Assembly: GCA_016928995.1 (NCBI GenBank)
Contig: JAFGJS010000020.1
Span: 1-63,696 of the forward strand
DNA length: 63,696 bases
Direction: 5' to 3'
Origin: Candidatus Sumerlaeota bacterium
Lineage (GTDB): Bacteria; Sumerlaeota; Sumerlaeia; JAFGJS01
Below the pieces are notes generated by a model, which was given only the letters and a program-made list of their open reading frames with translations, was not told the DNA's origin and did no database searches. The translations under genes and the position numbers were made by a program. This document shows positions 7,876 to 16,637 of this stretch, in pieces. The stretch's first letter is position 1. Each line of letters starts with the position of its first letter.

Positions 7876-8574
7876 ATGATCGACAATGAAATTCGAATCG
7901 AGATTCCGGACAGCACGATGCGTGGATGGCAGGAGATCGTTGATATTCTGGCGGAGATCATCGGTATTCCGGCCTGCCTGATTATGCGATTGATTGAGCC
8001 ATATATCGAGGTTTTCGTTTCGAGCCAGAGCGAGGGCAACCCATACACTCCGGGCGATAAGGAAAAGGTGTATGGCTCCGGCTTGTATTGCGAAAGGGTG
8101 ATTACGACGCTGGAAAAACTGCATGTTCCCAACGCCTTAAAAGACGATGAATGGAAAAACAATCCCGATATTCCGCTCAATATGATCTCCTATCTTGGAT
8201 TTCCGATTGTATTGCCGAACGGAAAGCCGTTCGGCACCTTATGTGTTTTGGATAATCAGGAGAACCACTTTTCATCCAGCTATGAGAAACTGATGATCAA
8301 ATTCCGCAATCTGATTCAGGACGATCTCGAGATCATTTATGTGAACCAATCCCTGGGTGATAAGAACAAACGATTGACAGATTATCTGATGGAGTTGCAA
8401 ACTTTACGCGGGTTGAATCGGATTTGCGCCAATTGCAAAAGCATCGAAGACGCCAATGGCGCGTGGCAGCCGATCGAGCAATATCTGATCAAGCACCCCG
8501 AGGCGAATTTCAGTCATAGCATTTGCCCGCAGTGCATGAAAAAACTTTACCCAAAATCCTGTCAAAGTTCCTGA
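7876..8574 (+). CDS. GAF-domain sensor with C-terminal CxxC/CxxC tail
   Basis: Cytoplasmic protein of 232 residues. Residues about 15-160 are a GAF domain (WQEIVDILAEIIGIPACLIM, then YLGFPIVLPNGKPFGTLCVLD), expected to bind a small ligand or report redox state. A coiled-coil linker of about 25 residues follows (VNQSLGDKNKRLTDYLMELQ). The end carries ICANCKSIEDANGAWQPIEQ and SHSICPQCMKKLYP, a paired CxxC/CxxC module. The same tail occurs at the C-terminus of many PAS and receiver-domain proteins in environmental bacteria, and it is presumably a metal or redox site. There is no kinase, cyclase or DNA-binding output domain, so the partner is unknown. The stop is immediately adjacent to the GTG of the next gene, suggesting translational coupling. 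Confidence 0.8.
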   Translation: MIDNEIRIEIPDSTMRGWQEIVDILAEIIGIPACLIMRLIEPYIEVFVSSQSEGNPYTPGDKEKVYGSGLYCERVITTLEKLHVPNALKDDEWKNNPDIPLNMISYLGFPIVLPNGKPFGTLCVLDNQENHFSSSYEKLMIKFRNLIQDDLEIIYVNQSLGDKNKRLTDYLMELQTLRGLNRICANCKSIEDANGAWQPIEQYLIKHPEANFSHSICPQCMKKLYPKSCQSS

Positions 8575-8589
8575 GTGAATCACAATTCG

Positions 8590-9576
8590 ATGGAATTCAT
8601 CATTGAAACAGCAGGCGAACGGCTGGACGTTTATTTATCGGACCGTCTGACAGAGCTGACGCGTTCGCGTTTGCGGCGTTTGATCGATGAGGGCGCAGTG
8701 CTGGTGGACGGCAGCCGGGCGAAAAGCGGCCTGAAGCTGAAACCCGGAATGCGCGTGACGCTGGATTTGCCGGAGCCTGCGGAATCGGGGCTGGAGCCGG
8801 AAGATCTTCCGCTCGACGTGGTGTTCGAGGACGATCAGCTGATCGTAATCAATAAGGCGGCGGGGATGGTGACGCATCCGGCGGCGGGCAATGCGACGGG
8901 CACGCTGGTGCATGCCCTGCTGTATCATTGCCGGGATTTGCGCGGCGTGGGGGATGAAAAGCGGCCGGGGATCGTGCACCGCATCGATAAGAACACGAGC
9001 GGCTTGCTGGCCGTGGCCAAGACGAATACGGCGCATGTGTCGCTGTGCGCGCAGCTGGAAAAGCACAGCATGCGGCGTGAGTATCAGGCAGTTGCGCTGG
9101 ACGCATTTCGCGACGCCGAGGGCGCGGTGGACGCGCCGATCGGGCGGAATCAGCAGGATCGGAAGAAGATGGGCGTGACGCGCAAAGGCGGCCGCGTGGC
9201 CGTGACGCATTGGCGCGTGGAGCATCGAGCGCTGGGGCTGGCGCTGGTGCGCTGCCGGCTGGAAACCGGCCGCACGCATCAAATCCGGGTGCACCTGCAG
9301 TCGATCGGGTGTCCGGTGCTGTGCGATCCGGAGTATGGTCCGCGGCAAAAGACGGTCTTGGCGGTTGTGCCGAAAACGCACGAGCCGCTGCGTTCGATGC
9401 TGGCGAAAACCAAACGTCAGCTGCTGCATGCCTGCGCCTTGCGCCTGCAGCATCCCGTGAGCGGCGAGTGGATGGAGTTCCACGCTCCGTTGCCGCAAGA
9501 CATGCAATGCGTGTGGGAGTATCTGCTGGGCATCGATGAGAGCGGCGGGATGGAATCGGCGGCCCAGACGTTTTGA
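8590..9576 (+). CDS. rluD: RluD-type 23S rRNA pseudouridine synthase
   Basis: RluA/RluD family pseudouridine synthase. It has an N-terminal S4 RNA-binding domain (RLDVYLSDRLTELTRSRLRR, then VLVDG) and the catalytic domain with VINKAAGMVTHPA and HRIDKNTSGLL, which holds the catalytic Asp. RTHQIRVHLQSIGCPVLCD is the conserved binding segment. RluD modifies helix 69 of 23S rRNA in other bacteria; assignment to RluD rather than RluA/C is by overall layout. ATG 8590 gives the usual N-terminus (MEFIIETAGERLDVYL); GTG 8575, directly after the previous stop, is the alternative. The next gene begins 9 bases after the stop. Confidence 0.88.
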   Translation: MEFIIETAGERLDVYLSDRLTELTRSRLRRLIDEGAVLVDGSRAKSGLKLKPGMRVTLDLPEPAESGLEPEDLPLDVVFEDDQLIVINKAAGMVTHPAAGNATGTLVHALLYHCRDLRGVGDEKRPGIVHRIDKNTSGLLAVAKTNTAHVSLCAQLEKHSMRREYQAVALDAFRDAEGAVDAPIGRNQQDRKKMGVTRKGGRVAVTHWRVEHRALGLALVRCRLETGRTHQIRVHLQSIGCPVLCDPEYGPRQKTVLAVVPKTHEPLRSMLAKTKRQLLHACALRLQHPVSGEWMEFHAPLPQDMQCVWEYLLGIDESGGMESAAQTF

Positions 9577-9585
9577 GGAGTGCGT

Positions 9586-10110
9586 ATGCTTCGTCGCGCG
9601 ATCTGGATTTCAGCGCTGGGCGCGATGGCGCTTTGGTCGAGCGGCTGCTCTCGGCATATGGAAGTGCGGTTGATTGAAACCACGGCGTATGACAAGGGCA
9701 AGGAAAGCTGCGGCTGGAAGCGCGGTTTCCCGGATTTCTGGAACAAATACTGGGCGAGCGGCCCGCTGAAGGGCAGACCCTATTCCGGCAAGACGGCCAG
9801 CGGAACCTGGCCGCGCCAGTATTATCCTGGATTGCTCTCGGCAGATAGCCTGAAGCATCCGTTCCGAATCCCTTTTCGACTGATCTTTCCCTGGCGCTGG
9901 CTGCCGCATGACGGAACAATCGCGGCGGATACGCGCTATTATCCGTTCGGCACGGAAATGTATGTCGAGGGTTATGGCTGGGGGGTCGTGGAGGATCGGG
10001 GCAGCGCGATCCAGGGACCGGAGCGGATCGACTTGTACCATAAATCGCATCGCCAGGCGCTACGCTGGGGTCGGCGCAAGATCGATGTGGTGATTTATTT
10101 TGATGATTGA
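9586..10110 (+). CDS. 3D-domain (MltA-like barrel) lipoprotein
   Basis: Predicted lipoprotein. Signal sequence RRAIWISALGAMALWSSGC ends in a lipobox Cys at about residue 21. The mature part ends in a 3D domain, the double-psi barrel shared with lytic transglycosylase MltA and resuscitation proteins. The three characteristic aspartates are in AADTRYYPFGTEMYV, VVEDRGSAI and RIDLYHKS. No catalytic N-terminal MltA region precedes it, and the stretch between Cys and the domain is short. A role in cell wall cleavage or binding is inferred. ATG 9586 has GAGG 8 bases upstream; a GTG at 9580 is the alternative. Probably in one operon with the pseudouridine synthase. Confidence 0.8.
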   Translation: MLRRAIWISALGAMALWSSGCSRHMEVRLIETTAYDKGKESCGWKRGFPDFWNKYWASGPLKGRPYSGKTASGTWPRQYYPGLLSADSLKHPFRIPFRLIFPWRWLPHDGTIAADTRYYPFGTEMYVEGYGWGVVEDRGSAIQGPERIDLYHKSHRQALRWGRRKIDVVIYFDD

Positions 10111-10114
10111 TATT

Positions 10115-10275
10115 GCGGGGTTCATATCAACTTTGGAGTGCGCAGGCCATGCCTGCGCCTTTATGTTTTCATTCTAAACGAATGGAATTCGATCCAATTT
10201 GATCCATCATCCGGCGGAGTTTCGCCGCAACTCAAGGCGGCGGCAAGGGGGCGTAACATTCGTTAATGATGATTC
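10115..10275. repeat. Degenerate copy of the 16731 MITE-like element
   Basis: Contains GTGCGCAGGCCATGCCTGCG, then GCAACTCAAGGCGGCGGCA, and ends in GCGTAACATTCGTTAATGAT. The same blocks, in the same order, make up the element at 16731-16893. The left terminal repeat is eroded. Lies between convergent genes. Confidence 0.6.
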
Positions 10276-10302
10276 AGCGGCGGGAATTGATGCGCCGTTT
10301 TT

Positions 10303-11019
10303 TTACTCGTCTTGTGCGGATTTTTCGCCGCAGTTGCTGAGCGGATTATCGAGCACGGCGAGGATGGATTCTCCGCCCTTGACGTGCATGCCGCGTTTAA
10401 CCCGGACTTCGGCGTCGAGGGGGAAAAAAGTGTCGACGCGCGATCCGAAGCGGATCAGGCCGTAGCGGTCGCCGCGTTTGAATTGCTCGCCAGGCTTGGC
10501 GTAGCAGACGATGCGCCGGGCGATCAGTCCGGCGATCTGTTTGACGTAAACCTTGCAGCGGCCGTTGATGAATTCCACGCAGTTGCTTTCGTTGTCCGTG
10601 GATGATTTCTCGTTCATGGCGTTGAGGAATTTGCCGGGGTTGTAGTCGATGGCGCCGATCTGGCTGCCGAGGGGCGCGCGATTGACATGGACGTTGAAAA
10701 TGGAAAGGAAGACGCTGACACGGCGGCATTTGCCTCCGGGAAAACCGGAATGTTCCACTTCGTCGATCTGCGTCACCTTGCCATCGGCGGGCGACAGGAT
10801 CGAGCCTTCGATGCCGGGGCTTTTGCGTTCAGGATCGCGGAAGAAATATAGCACCCAACCGCTGAGCACAGCGGAAAGAAAAGCCGCGATTTCCAGCAGG
10901 CGGTTGTGTGGGTGTAGTATGATCAGGACCAACAGGGCCAGCGTGAGCAGAAAAGCAGGAACGATGAAGCGAAAGCCATCCACGGCGATGGAAAATCGTG
11001 TTTTCTCAGAGATTCGCAT
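10303..11019 (-). CDS. psd: Phosphatidylserine decarboxylase, archaeal-type
   Basis: Proenzyme that makes phosphatidylethanolamine from phosphatidylserine at the inner membrane, with a pyruvoyl cofactor formed by self-cleavage. Two N-terminal membrane helices span residues about 14-60. Family motifs are YFFRDPERKSPG, ILSPADGKV, VFLSIFNVHVNRAPLGS and, near residue 205, IRFGSRVDTFFP. The Gly-Ser of RFGSR is the expected cleavage site. Length 238 matches the short Psd class, which lacks the extra region of E. coli Psd. No pssA is adjacent. It lies divergently from the upstream repeat-rich gap and ends close to a repeat. Confidence 0.9.
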   Translation of the reverse strand: MRISEKTRFSIAVDGFRFIVPAFLLTLALLVLIILHPHNRLLEIAAFLSAVLSGWVLYFFRDPERKSPGIEGSILSPADGKVTQIDEVEHSGFPGGKCRRVSVFLSIFNVHVNRAPLGSQIGAIDYNPGKFLNAMNEKSSTDNESNCVEFINGRCKVYVKQIAGLIARRIVCYAKPGEQFKRGDRYGLIRFGSRVDTFFPLDAEVRVKRGMHVKGGESILAVLDNPLSNCGEKSAQDE

Positions 11020-11065
11020 ATCTTAGGATGATCCTTTGTTGGTCAGGGGTTTTTTGACGGCAAAT

Positions 11066-11102
11066 GGCGGCCGGTTTGATGTAATTTACATGCTCGGCCG
11101 CC
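11066..11102. other. GGCGGCCG/CGGCCGCC hairpin upstream of psd
   Basis: An 8-bp perfect stem with a 21-base loop, in the 331-bp gap 11020-11350. No T run follows on either strand, so it is not an evident terminator; it could form in the psd leader. The rest of this gap holds the direct repeat near 11186 and the GAGNNN array. Confidence 0.4.
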
Positions 11103-11185
11103 ACCGCTCTGAAAACGCCTGATTTACGCAAAAATCATTGATATTACAGCGTTTATCGTTAATTCCTACATCAACATCTATCACC

Positions 11186-11215
11186 GCCGGGGGGTTGGGT
11201 CAAGCAAAAAAAGAC
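11186..11215 (+). repeat. Direct repeat flanking ugd, copy 1
   Basis: Block with TTGGGTCAAGCAAAAAAAG followed by AC. A near copy (TTGGGTGAAGCAAAAAAAAG) lies in the same orientation at 12881-12910 on the other side of ugd. Confidence 0.5.
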
Positions 11216-11289
11216 ATCGACCGAAGGGCAAGCCGCGCCTTGATTTTGTCTCTGCCTTCATGATCATCGCGATTTTACACTCCGGGCTT

Positions 11290-11344
11290 GCTTGCTCTTG
11301 CTCTCGTGTGATCAAGAGCAAGAGCGAGAGCGAGAGCGAGAGTC
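11290..11344. repeat. GAGNNN hexanucleotide array with inverted arm
   Basis: GCTTGCTCTTGCTCTCGTG, then AAGAGCAAGAGCGAGAGCGA and GAGCGAGAG. Units GAGCAA and GAGCGA repeat with period six, and the left part is the reverse complement of the right, so the tract can fold. It lies just beyond the 3' end of ugd. Confidence 0.65.
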
Positions 11345-11350
11345 TATGCG

Positions 11351-12697
11351 TTAGACGCTTGCCTCGGTCTGTTCCAGCTGACAGGCGGCGCGTCCGACGG
11401 AATGATATTGAATGCCATGCTCGCTCATCATCTTGGGATCATAGAGGTTGCGGCCGTCAAAAATGACCGGTTCGCTGAGCATGGCTTTGATTCGCTCAAA
11501 ATCCGGAGAGCGGAATTCGTTCCATTCGGTGCAGACAATCAGCGCGGCCGCGCCGTCCAGGATTTCGTAATTCCTGCATGAAAACTTCACTCGCTCATCA
11601 TGATTCAGCGCCCGGGCGGCGGTCTTCATTGCGACGGGATCATGCGCGGCAATGCGGATTTGCGGGAAGCGGTCGAGGAGCTGCTGGATCAGCCAGATCG
11701 CCGGGGCCTCGCGGATATCGTCAGTGCCGGGCTTGAAAGCCAAGCCCCAGAAAGCCAGTGTTTTGCCGTTCAGTTCGGCTTCGAAGCGCTCGATGATGCG
11801 CTGGAGAAACCGCTCGCGCGCGGCCTGGTTGACCTGACAGGCGGCGCTGGTGATGAGCATGGGGTGGCCGTTTTTCTGGCCGACATCGGCCAGGGAGCGG
11901 GCGTCTTTGGGGAAGCAGGAGCCGCCGAATCCGAGGCCGGGAAAGAGGAATGTGCTGCCGATGCGTCGGTCGGAGGCCATGCCGCGGCGGACTTCGCGCA
12001 CGTCGGCGCCGACTTTTTCGCAGAGTCCGGCGATCTCATTGATGAAGGAGATGCGCACGGCGAGCATGGCGTTGGAGGCGTGCTTGGTGAGCTCGCTGCT
12101 TTCGGCGCTCATGCGGATGAAAGGTTTGCCAGTGCGCAGGAAAGGCTGGTAAAGGGCTTCAAGCATGTCCAGCGCGCGGGAGGAGTCGGAGCCGGCGATG
12201 ATGCGGTCGGGTTTGAAGAAGTCCTCGACGGCCGTGCCCTCCTTGAGAAACTCAGGATTGGAGGCGACGTCGAAGCCGCAGCCTGTCTGCCGGGCGATTT
12301 GCTCTTTGAGCATGCGGCATGTGCCGACGGGGACGGTGCTTTTCATCACGATGAGTTTATAGGAGTCCATGCGCTCGCTGATGGCCTGGGCGGCGGCGAG
12401 CACCTGGGTCATGTCGGTTGAGCCGTCGTCGCCGGGCGGGGTGCCGACGCAAATGAAGATGACTTCGCCGTAGCGCACGCCCTCGTCATAGTCTCCAGTG
12501 CAGACAAGGCGTCCGTCTTCCACGTTGCGCTGCAGGAGCTCCTGCAGTCCAGGCTCGTAAATCGGCGATTCGCCCTGGTTGATCATGGCCACGCGGTTCG
12601 GGTCGATGTCGATGCATTTCACGTCGTTGCCCATTTCAGCGAAGCAGACTCCGGTGACGAGTCCGACGTAGCCGGTTCCGATAATTGTCAATCGCAT
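11351..12697 (-). CDS. ugd: UDP-glucose 6-dehydrogenase
   Basis: Oxidises UDP-glucose to UDP-glucuronate with two NAD+, supplying acidic sugars for polysaccharides. The N-terminal Rossmann domain starts MRLTIIGTGYVGLVTGVCFA. Family motifs include FICVGTPPGDDGSTDMT, STVPVGT, SNPEFLKEGTAV and the active site GLGFGGSCFPKDARSL with the catalytic Cys near residue 260. The C-terminal domain has AFWGLAFKPGTDDIREAPA. Length 448 is typical. AAGGAGG precedes the ATG. It sits next to glycosyltransferases and ddl, consistent with surface polysaccharide synthesis, but faces away from them. Confidence 0.95.
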   Translation of the reverse strand: MRLTIIGTGYVGLVTGVCFAEMGNDVKCIDIDPNRVAMINQGESPIYEPGLQELLQRNVEDGRLVCTGDYDEGVRYGEVIFICVGTPPGDDGSTDMTQVLAAAQAISERMDSYKLIVMKSTVPVGTCRMLKEQIARQTGCGFDVASNPEFLKEGTAVEDFFKPDRIIAGSDSSRALDMLEALYQPFLRTGKPFIRMSAESSELTKHASNAMLAVRISFINEIAGLCEKVGADVREVRRGMASDRRIGSTFLFPGLGFGGSCFPKDARSLADVGQKNGHPMLITSAACQVNQAARERFLQRIIERFEAELNGKTLAFWGLAFKPGTDDIREAPAIWLIQQLLDRFPQIRIAAHDPVAMKTAARALNHDERVKFSCRNYEILDGAAALIVCTEWNEFRSPDFERIKAMLSEPVIFDGRNLYDPKMMSEHGIQYHSVGRAACQLEQTEASV

Positions 12698-12880
12698 GCT
12701 TGCGATCCTCCTTGGATTTGCCGCGCCGCGCTTGCGGCGCGCCGGGAGTTGTAAGCGCTTACGAGCATCCCTCGCTCGAAAGAAAGAAGCGCAGTTTGCC
12801 GCTTTGCTTAATGCGTTGTTTCAGCGCCGTCAATCATAAAAAAAATGAGCGATGGGTGATCATGCGCAAACGTTGATGCG

Positions 12881-12910
12881 GCGGGGCTTTGGGTGAAGCA
12901 AAAAAAAGAC
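12881..12910 (+). repeat. Direct repeat flanking ugd, copy 2
   Basis: Partner of 11186-11215, same orientation. The surrounding gap 12698-13099 holds no gene; it contains the upstream regions of ugd and the GT2 gene. Confidence 0.5.
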
Positions 12911-13033
12911 GTTTTTTAAACAGACTTGTGACGATAGGGGCGTAATGTGCCTAAAATAAGAGTGGAGAAACCGTTCTTCGTGCTGTTTTAGATCTGGCAA
13001 GCGTATCGTGTTTTTTTTGTTTGGGATCACAGA

Positions 13034-13062
13034 TTGACAAACCCGGTCGTCGTGGAAATACT
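13034..13062 (+). promoter_or_regulatory. Candidate sigma-70-type promoter for the GT2 operon
   Basis: TTGACA at 13034-13039, a 17-base spacer and AATACT at 13057-13062 (four of six matches to TATAAT). It lies about 40 bases before the TTG start of the glycosyltransferase gene. Confidence 0.4.
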
Positions 13063-13099
13063 GGCCATGAAGGACACTCATGGAAAGTAGACGACGGCT

Positions 13100-13987
13100 T
13101 TGTCGAAACCTCGGATTTCGGTTATTGTTGTCTCGCTGAACGGAGCGGATCGGCTGCCGATGTGCCTGGCTGCGCTTGATGCGACACAGTGGGACGACCT
13201 GGAAGTGATCGTTGTGGACAACGGCTCGACTGACGGCACGAGTGAGACGACGCGCCGTTGCGCGCCGGATGCGATCATGATCCGCAGCGAGCGGAACCTG
13301 GGATTCGCCGGGGGCAACAACCTCGGCCTGGTGCGCGCGACCGGCGATGTGCTGGTGTTGCTGAACGATGATTGCGAGGTTCGCGCGGATTGGCTGACGG
13401 AATGGATGGCCGCGGCTGACGCGCTGCCGGATTGGGGCGTGCTGGGGTGCAAGTTGCTGTATCCGGGCGGCAAGACGATCCAGCATGCGGGCGGAGTGAT
13501 CGAGCCGAATGCGCTGACCAAGCATCTGGGTTACATGGAGCCGGATGACGGGCGATTTGACGAGCTGCGACGCTGCGATTACGTGACGGGCGCGGCGTTC
13601 GCGATCAAACGGGAGGTGATGGAAAAAATCGGATTGCTGGATCCGGAATATTTTCCGATATATTTTGAAGAAAACGATTATTGCGCGCGTGCGGCGCGCG
13701 CGGGATTTGGAGTGTATTACGTTCCGCGGGCGGTTGTGATTCATCATGAGTCAATGACGACGAAGAAATTGAGTTTCGGCTTTCTGTGCAAATATCATCG
13801 CAACCGGTTGCGTTTTATGATCAAGAATTTCAGCGCTGAAGAGCTGCGCCGGGCCATGCGGCAGGAGGCGAAATGGCTCATCGGGCATCGTCCCTGGGAT
13901 GTCGCCTTGCCCTTGTTGCGGGCGTATGGGCATTGTTTGCTGCGGGCGCCGCGGCTGTATCGCGCACGAAAAGAGAACCTGGCATGA
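13100..13987 (+). CDS. Family 2 glycosyltransferase (rhamnosyltransferase-like)
   Basis: GT-A fold inverting glycosyltransferase. It opens RISVIVVSLNGADRLPMCLA, followed by VIVVDNGSTDGT (nucleotide binding), GFAGGNNLGL, and VLLNDDCEVRADWL, which holds the DXD-like metal site. The typical GT2 acceptor-side FEENDYCARAARAG is present near residue 190. The closest architecture is the rhamnosyl/N-acetylglucosaminyl-transferase type used in O-antigen or exopolysaccharide synthesis. The only in-frame start after the stop at 13088 is TTG 13100. Its TGA overlaps the ATG of the next gene (ATGA), so the two are translationally coupled. Confidence 0.85.
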   Translation: MSKPRISVIVVSLNGADRLPMCLAALDATQWDDLEVIVVDNGSTDGTSETTRRCAPDAIMIRSERNLGFAGGNNLGLVRATGDVLVLLNDDCEVRADWLTEWMAAADALPDWGVLGCKLLYPGGKTIQHAGGVIEPNALTKHLGYMEPDDGRFDELRRCDYVTGAAFAIKREVMEKIGLLDPEYFPIYFEENDYCARAARAGFGVYYVPRAVVIHHESMTTKKLSFGFLCKYHRNRLRFMIKNFSAEELRRAMRQEAKWLIGHRPWDVALPLLRAYGHCLLRAPRLYRARKENLA

Positions 13988-15423
13988 GCAAAATCCTCCT
14001 CATCGGAACCGGTCCGCTGCTCGAGCCGGGAGTGCGTTTTTTCAGCGGCCAGTGCATGCGCACGCTGCATTTCATGCAGCCGCTGCTGGATATGGGCCAT
14101 GAGGTGCGGTTGGCGATTCATCCGATCTCGGATCTTCATTTTGATCCGAAGACAACGGCGGTCAGCGAGGAGGCGCAACACGGGGCGTTGCGCTATCTGA
14201 AGCTCAACTCGAACACCGAGCGGTTGATCATGCCGGCGTTGCAGCTGGCGCATGACGCATTCGAGCCGGACTGCGTGATCGGAGTGAATCCGTTTCCGTC
14301 GCATCTGGCCTGCCGTCTGCGGACCAACGTGCCCGTGTGGTGCGACATGAACGGTTACGCGATGGTGGAGGGCCAGACGCGGGCGCATGTTTACCAGAGC
14401 GACGATTGTCTGCCGCATTTTCATCGTCGCGAGCTCAGCGTGCTGCGGCGGGCGGACAAGATCAGCGTGGTTTCGCGGCGGCAGTATTTCGCCGTGCTCG
14501 GCGAGCTGGCGATGGCCGGACGGTTGAACCGGCACACGTTCGATTATGATTTCGGGGGCTGCATTCCGAATGCGGTGAATCCGCATTTCATGCAGTTTGA
14601 TCCGAACTACGAGCGTCCGCGAGTAAATGGAGAGTTTCGCGTGCTGTGGTGCGGCGGATTCAACACCTGGACGGACGTGGATTTTCTTTACGATGCGCTG
14701 ACCGCGGCGATGGAGCGCAATCCTTCGATCCGGTTCATCGCCACGGGCGGTGTGATCGAAGGGCACGATGAGAAGACATTCGTGCGCTTTCAGGAGCTCG
14801 TGCAAAGCAGCCCGTATGCGGATCGTATCGAGCTGCTGGGGTGGGTGGAAAGCGAGAAGGTGGACGAGCTGCTGCTGTCGTGCCAGCTGGGGGTCAACGT
14901 GGACGCGCGCAACTATGAGACGATGTTTGGCGCGCGCAACCGGATCACGACGATGCTGGCCTGCGGGCTTCCGGCGTTGACCACGCTGGGCGCGGAGATC
15001 ACGGAGGACCTGCGCGAGGAGGGCGTGGCGCTGACTGTGCCGCTGGGGGATCGGGCGGGATTCACCGAGGCGATCCTGCACGCTGCTGAGGAGCCGCAGA
15101 AGCTCTCGGAACTCGCCCGGCGCGCGCGCGAGTTTGCGCTGGAGGAATATGAGTGCGCGAGCACGATCCGCGCCTGCCTGGATTGGACTGAACGACCGCA
15201 GCTGGCGCCGGATAATGCGGCGCGGCTGGAGCTGCCCGGCGATCCGGATGCGTCGTTGACGTTGCGGCCGCTGAACGGTGTGGACTGGATTTTAGCGGAG
15301 CTCGAGCGCCATACGATGCAGCGCCTGGTGGAAAATACGCGCGACCTGGAGCTGATCCGGAACAAGCCGTGGTACCGCATCCTGCGTTCGATCAAGCGGA
15401 TGTTTCGCGGAGGCAATGCTTAA
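13984..15423 (+). CDS. GT-B glycosyltransferase (GT4-like)
   Basis: Probable retaining glycosyltransferase of 479 residues. Start ATG 13984 overlaps the stop of the GT2 gene by ATGA; the longer open frame from 13873 would run inside that gene. The N-terminal half has the first Rossmann segment (KILLIGTGPLLEPGVRFFSG, GHEVRLAIHP). The C-terminal half has FRVLWCGGFNTWTDVDFLY, IRFIATGG and RIELLGWVESEKVDELL, and then an acidic nucleotide-sugar region with NYETMFGARNRITTMLACGL. The last 60 residues form a helical tail also seen in proteins of surface polysaccharide clusters. Sugar and acceptor are unknown. Ddl follows after 15 bases, probably in the same transcript. Confidence 0.8.
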   Translation: MSKILLIGTGPLLEPGVRFFSGQCMRTLHFMQPLLDMGHEVRLAIHPISDLHFDPKTTAVSEEAQHGALRYLKLNSNTERLIMPALQLAHDAFEPDCVIGVNPFPSHLACRLRTNVPVWCDMNGYAMVEGQTRAHVYQSDDCLPHFHRRELSVLRRADKISVVSRRQYFAVLGELAMAGRLNRHTFDYDFGGCIPNAVNPHFMQFDPNYERPRVNGEFRVLWCGGFNTWTDVDFLYDALTAAMERNPSIRFIATGGVIEGHDEKTFVRFQELVQSSPYADRIELLGWVESEKVDELLLSCQLGVNVDARNYETMFGARNRITTMLACGLPALTTLGAEITEDLREEGVALTVPLGDRAGFTEAILHAAEEPQKLSELARRAREFALEEYECASTIRACLDWTERPQLAPDNAARLELPGDPDASLTLRPLNGVDWILAELERHTMQRLVENTRDLELIRNKPWYRILRSIKRMFRGGNA

Positions 15424-15438
15424 GCAGAATCGAATTTT

Positions 15439-16551
15439 ATGATGACGACACAGTGGCCGAAAAATAATCCTGCGCGGATTTGGATGCTGTGCGGCGGACC
15501 TTCGCCGGAATATGAGGTTTCGTTGTCCTCAGGGCGAGGGGTTACGCTGGCGCTGGATCGCGGGCGCTATGCCGTGCGGCCGGTTTGTGTGCGGCGCAAT
15601 GGCGATTGGTGGCTTGCACGGCAGGAGTTCGGCGAGGCGGATGATCCATCGAAGCTTAAGGCGGTGTTTGAAAGCTTCGCGCAGGAAGAGCCGGATCAAA
15701 GCATCGAAGTCGTTCCACCGCAGGAACTGGCCGCGCGCATGAATGCGCTGCAGCCCGATTGCGCGTTGAACATGATCCACGGCGAGTTCGGCGAGGACGG
15801 TTCGCTGCAGGCGCTGCTGGAGCTGTTGGGATTGCCTTGCACGGGATCGGATGCGCTGGCCAGCACGCTGACGATGGACAAGTCATTGACGCAGGCGTTG
15901 CTTGCGCGGCGCGGGATTCCTGTGCCGGCGTATCTGGCCGTGGAATATTCGGCGAAGGCTGAGGCGGGATTGTTGAGCGAGGCGCTGGATCAATTCGGGC
16001 TGCCTTGTTTCATCAAACCGGGCAACACGGGATCGAGCGTGGGCGTGCATCGGGTGGAAACGCCTGAACAATTTCCCGAGGCGCTGCGGGATGCGGCGCA
16101 ATACAGCAAGGTCGTCATGATCGAACAGGCGATCAGCGGCGTGGAGGTTTCCTGCGGCGTGCTGGAGCGGATCGGCGACGGCGGGAGCCTGGAGCGCGTC
16201 GCGTTTCCACCAACGGAGATCGTGCCGCGCAACGCCGCTTTTTTCAATTACGAGGCGAAATACGTCGCGGGCATGACCGATGAAATCACTCCGGCGCGGC
16301 TGCCGGAGGATGCGATGCACGAAGTCCAGCGGCTGGCCGTGGAGACGCACACGGCCACGGGCTGCGAGGGATTTTCACGAGTGGACATGATCGTGCAGGA
16401 CGGCCAGCCGTATGTGATCGAAATCAACACCGTGCCGGGCATGACGCCGACGTCGCTGCTTCCGGCCGGGGCCGCGGCTCATGGAATCTCCATGACGCAG
16501 CTCATGGATCATTTTATCCAACACGCCTGGCATCGGGCGAATCGGGTTTAG
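15439..16551 (+). CDS. ddl: D-alanine--D-alanine ligase
   Basis: ATP-grasp enzyme that joins two D-alanines for peptidoglycan precursors. Motifs are MLCGGPSPEYEVSLSSG at the N-terminus, ALNMIHGEFGEDGSLQALL, CTGSDALASTLTMDKSLTQ, and PCFIKPGNTGSSVGVHRV for the ATP-grasp core. The metal and phosphate site is GFSRVDMIV, then YVIEINTVPGMTPTSLLP. Length 370 is normal. The N-terminal MMTTQWPKNNPARIW is slightly long, so an internal start is possible. It follows the two glycosyltransferases with 15 bases between genes. Confidence 0.93.
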   Translation: MMTTQWPKNNPARIWMLCGGPSPEYEVSLSSGRGVTLALDRGRYAVRPVCVRRNGDWWLARQEFGEADDPSKLKAVFESFAQEEPDQSIEVVPPQELAARMNALQPDCALNMIHGEFGEDGSLQALLELLGLPCTGSDALASTLTMDKSLTQALLARRGIPVPAYLAVEYSAKAEAGLLSEALDQFGLPCFIKPGNTGSSVGVHRVETPEQFPEALRDAAQYSKVVMIEQAISGVEVSCGVLERIGDGGSLERVAFPPTEIVPRNAAFFNYEAKYVAGMTDEITPARLPEDAMHEVQRLAVETHTATGCEGFSRVDMIVQDGQPYVIEINTVPGMTPTSLLPAGAAAHGISMTQLMDHFIQHAWHRANRV

Positions 16552-16637
16552 CCATCGTTCGCAGATCTTTTTCAATGCGCCATTTTTAAAGACACGATAC
16601 AAAGAACCGGTTTTATAAACTATGTAAATACAATCGT

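Noticed and set aside
11066-11102. Terminator for psd or ugd
   Set aside because: The hairpin has no T run on either strand and lies upstream of psd.
11290-11344. CRISPR-like array
   Set aside because: Period is six bases with no spacers; it is a hexanucleotide tract.
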